The notes under the pieces were generated by a model. It had not been told where the DNA came from. It was given only the letters and a program-made list of their open reading frames with translations, and searched no databases. Below are positions 59,253 through 64,000 of a DNA stretch of 64,000 nt, piece after piece. The position numbers were made by a program, and so were the translations under genes. Source of the stretch: Rotaria sordida (taxonomy: Eukaryota; Rotifera; Eurotatoria; Philodinida; Philodinidae); contig CAJNOL010001106.1 of NCBI GenBank assembly GCA_905250125.1, positions 16,756-80,755 on the forward strand, written 5' to 3'. Positions within the stretch are counted from its first letter, which is position 1, and each line of letters opens with the position of its first letter.

Positions 59253-60259
59253 GATGCAAAGTTTTGGGGGAACTTCTGACCATTATTGACCTTTACGACC
59301 TCCATATCTGCCTGAAAGAAGCATCGGAGAATTTTGAGTCTATGACAACTTTTGCTCTACTTATCGAACTCTATCTGCCTTGAAAGCTTCATCATTTTTC
59401 GTCGATTCATTCCCAAAAAACTCCGGAAACAGTTGGAGAAGGCTCCATTAATAAAGATTCTTTGTCTAACACGAAGAACTTACTGAGAGTTTAAAAAATC
59501 TAAACCTGGAAGTTTAAAACTCATCATCGAGCAAGTGATATTATAAAGTTCGCTCAATCTCAAAGCGTACTGTGACAGAAGATAAACTCAAACGATTTTT
59601 TTCTATCAAGTAATTCAACTAGTTAATTGAAATCTTCAGTCTGAATAGTAATTAGTCATCGAATATTCACTCGATCATATCAATATGGAGAAGAAACAGT
59701 TCATTCTTATAGTTTATATCGATATCTAATGCTATCTCAAACGAATATCTCTAGTAGATTCAATATATAGTTAATGACTTAGCTGTTCATGGTGAAAAAG
59801 AATTTCATTGATATTATAGCTTAAACTCTCATATTTCGAAACCACTAGAAAGCGAGTTGTTTTTTTCGTGCCACTTCTTCATTTTCTTGTCTAGTTTCAA
59901 GTACTATGCGCATACTTCTTGATTGTTTTTTTTTCGAATAAATCTTGTAGAGGTTTCTTCGCTTTATTGAATACATAGAATATCATTGTCGGTCCGCACG
60001 TTCTTCAATATGTTTTTCCCAAAAGATCGTAAAAACTTTCCAAAATTAGTATATAGTTTTATTGCAGTGTACATGGATATTGATCTCCAAATGTCATATT
60101 CAGCCAGCAATTGAAGAAAGTCCGAATATACAGTTTTGTAGAGCAAAACATGTTCTATCTTTTGAGATATTGTTTGATTTAATTTGTTTGATATATAAAA
60201 AAAAAATTATTATATACTGAAAACAGCAAGAAGTGAAAAAACGAAATGGCGGTCCACTA

Positions 60260-60333
60260 ACACATACCAAATGTTTTCTTGATAATTATTGAACGATCAC
60301 TCAGAGAAGGCTAAAATTTTGGATTCATTGGTT
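60260..60333 (-). repeat. Dispersed module, inverted copy of 30131-30200
   Basis: GAACGATCACTCAGAGAAGG at 60291-60310 is the reverse complement of the 30152-30171 segment, and matching continues on both sides. It lies just left of a telomere-like array. Confidence 0.8.
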
Positions 60334-60339
60334 TTGAGT

Positions 60340-60590
60340 ATGGGTGTGGATTAGTGGCGGAGCCAGGGTGGGGCTGGGGGGGGCTCAGCCCCTCCCAGGA
60401 AAATTTTTACACCATGTATTTTATTTGCTAACCGGGGCTCAAAGGTCCCTCAGAGGCGGTTGAGCCCCTCCCAGCTCAAAATCCTGGCTCCGCCACTAGT
60501 GTGGATATACATTTTTTGCTCCTCTTTACTCAATCCTGCACCTCATATACACCTATATTCTACGCACAACACCCACACCCTGTTATTTTC
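60340..60590. repeat. Telomere-like array split by a MITE
   Basis: GTATGGGTGTGGAT precedes the MITE and GTGTGGATATAC follows it, the GTGTGGAT being the duplicated target. A C-rich end CAACACCCACACCC lies at about 60570-60582. Removing the MITE leaves a small G-rich/C-rich structure like the others. Confidence 0.75.
60352..60498. mobile_element. 147-bp GC-rich MITE (hAT type) with perfect 8-bp target duplication
   Basis: Ends TAGTGGCGGAGCCAGGGTGG and (complement) TAGTGGCGGAGCCAGGATTT: 16 bp perfect inverted termini. Flanked by GTGTGGAT at 60344-60351 and 60499-60506. No coding capacity. The 8-bp duplication and TAGTGGCGGAGCCAG-type end fit a hAT-derived MITE. The intact duplication means recent insertion. 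Confidence 0.93.
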
Positions 60591-61002
60591 GATCCAACAT
60601 TTCAACATGTAAGATTTCCATGTGAGAAAATCAATATTGAAGCAGAAAAAACACTCTTCACTACAGAGTCGACGTTATTGTTTTTGATTGCATCTGTGTT
60701 TTTTTTTGGCTCTTCGAAATCTCTATTCTCTAAGATACGAGATCTTCGTGTATAAAAAAGAAATTCATGATCAAAACATATAACTTATAACTATGTTTAA
60801 CGTGAAAATATAAAGTCTGTCACAGATTTATCCAAAGATTTAAGTGCATTCGCCCTTTCTCGGATTTCTCAAGAATAACTTGACAAAAAATTATGAAACT
60901 TTCAGAGTAGATATCTCGATTAGTGGATTAAAAGTTGTCCTATACTCGAAATTTTTAGATGCTTCCTTCTATGAGATGAAGGAGGCACAGAAGTCAAAGG
61001 TG

Positions 61003-61062
61003 TAGATGTGGGTGAACGTTGGTGTTCATATCCTGTTCGTCCTCACCGACATCCACACTCTT
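61003..61062. repeat. Worn telomere-like hairpin
   Basis: GTGTAGATGTGGGTGAACG then, after a spacer, CACCGACATCCACACTC: G-rich then C-rich, degenerate. Confidence 0.55.
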
Positions 61063-61166
61063 CAACAATTATTAGTATATAGAAACTTCGTTGGCTGATT
61101 TCCATTTGCATTCGTTAATAGAAAAAGAAATGAGTTGAATGCATTTAGATAGCCTCCAGTTTTTGT

Positions 61167-61829
61167 TCAATTTTCCGAAGCATAGCCACCAAATAAGTAA
61201 CCACCTGATGAGTGAATAATCACTATTATTGGACCTTGATTATCACACAGTCGGTAAAACGTAGTGCTTTCAAAACCATCTCTTATAGCTTTATAAGTTA
61301 ATTCCCGAAGCTGATGGGTTTTGCCATAAAATTCGTTCAATTTGTGTTTCTGCTCTATCGTTAAAAGTGCATCACCAACGAAGATTTGTTCTTGTCTTTT
61401 TCTTCTTTTTTCCTTTTCGGTTCTGTTAGAACTTCCAAAAAACACTTCAGTTTGTAGAATTTAGCTTCAGTTATTAAATGTTTGCGTAATCGTTCTTCTG
61501 GCAAAACAAATTCACTTGAACTTCTCATGAAATCCAAAATTTCCGCAAATAAATCTCCATTCCTGTCAACAAATATTAGTCCTCTACCATCTTTCTCCAA
61601 TTTCCATTTGCTCGTCAAAGTTTCAATTGTTGTTGAAAAATCACGTCCATCAACGTCGAACTGCACTTTCCCACAAACTCGTGTTTTAGATAAGTCCGCC
61701 TTCAATTCTTCCCATTCATTAAGTTTATTTACAGACGTGGACGTTGTCTCTTCAATGTTCTGTTACTAACTGAGATAATTCTTCACATTGTTTTACTAAC
61801 GCGTCAGTTTTTTTCAAAGAACTGGCCAT
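61167..61829 (-). pseudogene. Broken BTB(T1)-TLDc gene
   Basis: Minus-strand reading from the ATG at 61829 gives MASSLKKTDALVKQCEELSQ, then a frame change near 61760, then a KCTD-type T1/BTB domain (VQFDVDGRDFSTTIETLTS.., FVDRNGDLFAEILDFMRSSSEF, EAKFYKLKCFLE). A second frame change near 61410-61430 leads into a TLDc start (LTIEQKHKLNEFYGKTHQL, AIRDGFESTTFYRLCDNQG, GGYLFGGYASEN) that ends in TGA where the family has Trp. The remaining two-thirds of TLDc is gone. Intact relatives combine an oligomerising BTB with a TLDc domain, which binds V-ATPase in better known proteins. Two frameshifts, a nonsense codon and 3' truncation make it dead. Confidence 0.8.
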
Positions 61830-62295
61830 TTTATCCCATAGAAAAAGCTAATAGGTACACAAAACTTCCTTTACAAAAGAACACAAAAGCATCAAACGCG
61901 ATACTTCTTTTTCTCTTTTTCTTTCCTTCTTTACCATGTAAGATTAAAGGAGAGGGAATATGTAACCTGAAATAAAGAAGGGAACAAGCAGCTAGAGACA
62001 GGGAGACGAGAAAGAGCTGGGATCATAGACGGGTTTTATTAAAATGGTTGTCAACGAAATGAGAATGTGAGTGTGTGTGTGAGTATAGATGGATATCATC
62101 TAGCACACCAACAGAGAAAATATTCTTTATGCCTGCTTTACGGATACCACTCTTGAGTAAAAGCGATATATGTTCGAACAGATATTTGCATAAAATTCAA
62201 ATTAATCATTTTCGTTTCATAATTTTTATTTTTCTTGAGAAATCAAAATCATAGAATGGAAATTATGCAAAAGTAAGAAACAAAATGTGATGATT
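61830..62295. other. Intergenic with a short TG-rich tract
   Basis: No gene seen. GAGAATGTGAGTGTGTGTGT at 62061 onward, then TAGCACACCAAC at 62101-62112, is a small worn G-rich/C-rich pair like the telomere-like hairpins. Confidence 0.4.
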
Positions 62296-64000
62296 TGTTA
62301 GCGTCAATAGATGGCGCTTAGTGCCGCTAAATCTATAACTGTGAGTTATTAGTTATTCTGATTCTCTTTGATGGTTCTTTTTTTTTTATCTGTTCGTCAT
62401 GGCCGACTTGTTTATTGTTGTTATTGATTTTTCTCCTTGATGATTATTTATTATTTGTTGCATTTATTTACAAATAAAAGATATTTATCTATTATATTTA
62501 GTGCACATTATTCAAATGTTATATCGACGAAATTCGGGTAGGCAGTTTATAGTGAACCCTCGTTTTCATAGAGTAGACATTAACTTCAATTCGATTTTGA
62601 TTTAGCCTATGTAATTGACGAAAGATAAAAACACGATAATATTAGAAAAAGAGGCTCACAAATGGTAGAGACGTTGGGCAATTAGTTGTCTTTTTTTTGT
62701 GTTAATTTTTTCCTTTCTTTTGGTGTTCGATTAAACTCTTAACTTTACCATTATATTGACTTGTCAAACTATAAAAATTTTTTTATGACTATCAACAATA
62801 AACAATCACTCAGCTCTCAATCTTTATTACTTAATTCGCTAAATCTACATACCAGTACAACAACAACAATATTATCTTTAACATCTACAAAAAAAATCAA
62901 GAACCCATGTTGCTTAATCCAACAAATACTAATCGTTGTAAGACGATCATACCAACCTCTGATCGACCAATAAATCCACAACAATCTATCATTGTGAATA
63001 AAATTAATGATGAATCAACATCTGAACTAGAATATATTACAAATAATTACGAAAACAAATTAGGTTACATATAGGAAGTGATACTATCATGGATACGGCA
63101 TCAGATTCAAATAATTCGATTGAACGTCGACACCTGGTAGAATCAAACAAATATAATATAAAAATTGACGACATTAATCACCACAATGATGATCAATCTC
63201 AAGTAGAAGAGATTGAAGATGAATAATAATTTGATAGTTTCATAATAGAAAATTTTGTTACATTTTCTGTAAAACGAGACGTCAACGAATGGTTTGATAA
63301 AACCGTGAGAAAATTCAATCTTTTGATGATTTTTACGAATCCCTACTGTTCCATGTCGATACCACTGATTCTTTTGCATCGAATACTAAATCGAGTCAAA
63401 CCGAACCTACAACAAATTCAAAAGAAAAACTAACACATGCTTCTAATACGGCTAATTTTACACATCAATCGTCTGCATTTCAATCTATTGCTGTACTTAA
63501 TTTTAGAGCCACTAATTCTATTGGCGAGTCACTAGATAGTAGATCAACTAATATTATCCCTGACTCTTGCATCTTCGAAAGGTGATCGTCGAAGATCTAA
63601 TCGAACATTCGAAAATATTTAAAGATAGTAGAGATGATGTAAAAAATTAGATTGAAGAAATTGAACATTTTCTGGATGTTGCACATGCTCCTGATGCTAG
63701 TTGATTAGATTTAATTTCGTATTTATTACGAGAAGACGCTCTTCAATGATGCAAAATTAATTAACATATGTTTACTTCATGGGAAATTTTTATACATGAA
63801 CTTAAACGAGCTTTCAATTCTTCTTTTCATGAAGAGTTATCATTCAAAATATTAGAATCATATACGTCAGGTAAAATTCAATCAATTCGAAGTTTCGTCA
63901 ATGAAGTTGACTCTACTATGAGTGAAGCAACTAAATTGAAGAATTTCCTCAAAGAAGCCAAACCTAGTATACAATTCGAAGTTCAAAAGAAAAACCTCAC
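62296..64000 (+). mobile_element. Dead Ty3/gypsy-like LTR retrotransposon, 5' part (runs off the window)
   Basis: An LTR-like sequence starts at 62296 (TGTTAGCGTCAATAGATGGC) and probably ends near 62515; it matches the start of the solo LTR at 40322. Downstream, 63580-64000 (+) reads as a retrotransposon Gag: EIEHFLDVAHAPD, LDLISYLLREDALQ, FTSWEIFIHELKRAFNSSF, HEELSFKILESYTSG, and TMSEATKLKNFLKEAKPSI. Stops occur at several points (for example after DVKN, APDAS, DALQ), so the Gag is not functional. A Ser/Thr/Asn-rich leader region lies between the LTR and Gag. Pol is not in the window. Confidence 0.75.

Larger units (their letters stand above)
58878..61166. other. Gene-poor stretch with telomere-like arrays and a MITE
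   Basis: No supported gene. Contains telomere-like pieces at 59183-59252, 60340-60590 and 61003-61062, a MITE at 60352-60498, and the dispersed module at 60260-60333. Confidence 0.5.

Noticed and set aside
1-64000. CRISPR arrays, bacterial operons, ribosome binding sites, tRNA or rRNA genes
   Set aside because: None seen. Introns and animal gene content show this is eukaryotic nuclear DNA; no cloverleaf or rRNA-like stretch was recognised by eye, though a tRNA scan was not run.

Overview
This window looks like nuclear DNA of a bdelloid rotifer, with a Rotaria- or Adineta-like animal the best guess. It is AT-rich. Most genes have short GT-AG introns of about 55-80 bp. There are animal genes (calcipressin, V-ATPase subunit c, a TLC-domain protein, an HSD17B10-type dehydrogenase), a bacterial-type acyltransferase, and many clusters of TGTGGG-like sequence, the telomeric hexamer reported for bdelloids. 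Two runs of N (20755-20854 and 48726-48735) mark assembly gaps.

Layout. 1-27 kb: the 3' tail of a gene, calcipressin/RCAN (+), TLC-domain protein (+), ankyrin protein (-), V-ATPase proteolipid c (-), a decayed IS630-like transposase (-), a small secreted neuropeptide-precursor-like gene (-), a long gene-poor repeat-rich stretch (17.8-25.7 kb) with a dead GH13 glycosidase remnant, then an HSD17B10-like SDR (-) divergent from a small membrane protein (+). 27-35 kb: dead fatty-acid desaturase and dead YHGT-family remnants, a telomere-like array, and a 3.47 kb element with very long inverted repeats. 35-39 kb: a two-exon acyltransferase-3/SGNH gene of bacterial type. 39-50 kb: telomere-like arrays, a coiled-coil gene split by a solo LTR, a TTAA-flanked foldback, an F-box pseudogene, a strand-switching ACTCGA minisatellite, and the C-terminal stub of a GPCR next to a telomere-like array. 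50-64 kb: an intronless GTPase with an Hsp20-like tail, a dead mariner with long TIRs, an apparently intact hAT element with perfect 8-bp target duplications, a MITE inserted in a telomere-like array, a broken BTB-TLDc gene, and the start of a dead Ty3/gypsy-like element.

Overall, a few ordinary housekeeping genes are scattered through DNA that resembles subtelomeric or accessory sequence: transposons of several classes, foldbacks, gene stubs, and at least six telomere-like arrays. The larger arrays run G-rich then C-rich on the + strand, the orientation of end-to-end telomere joins. The strongest leads are these arrays, the intact hAT element, the GTPase-Hsp20 fusion, the acyltransferase with its acquired intron, and the candidate neuropeptide precursor. 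All product calls come from reading motifs by eye; no database search was run.
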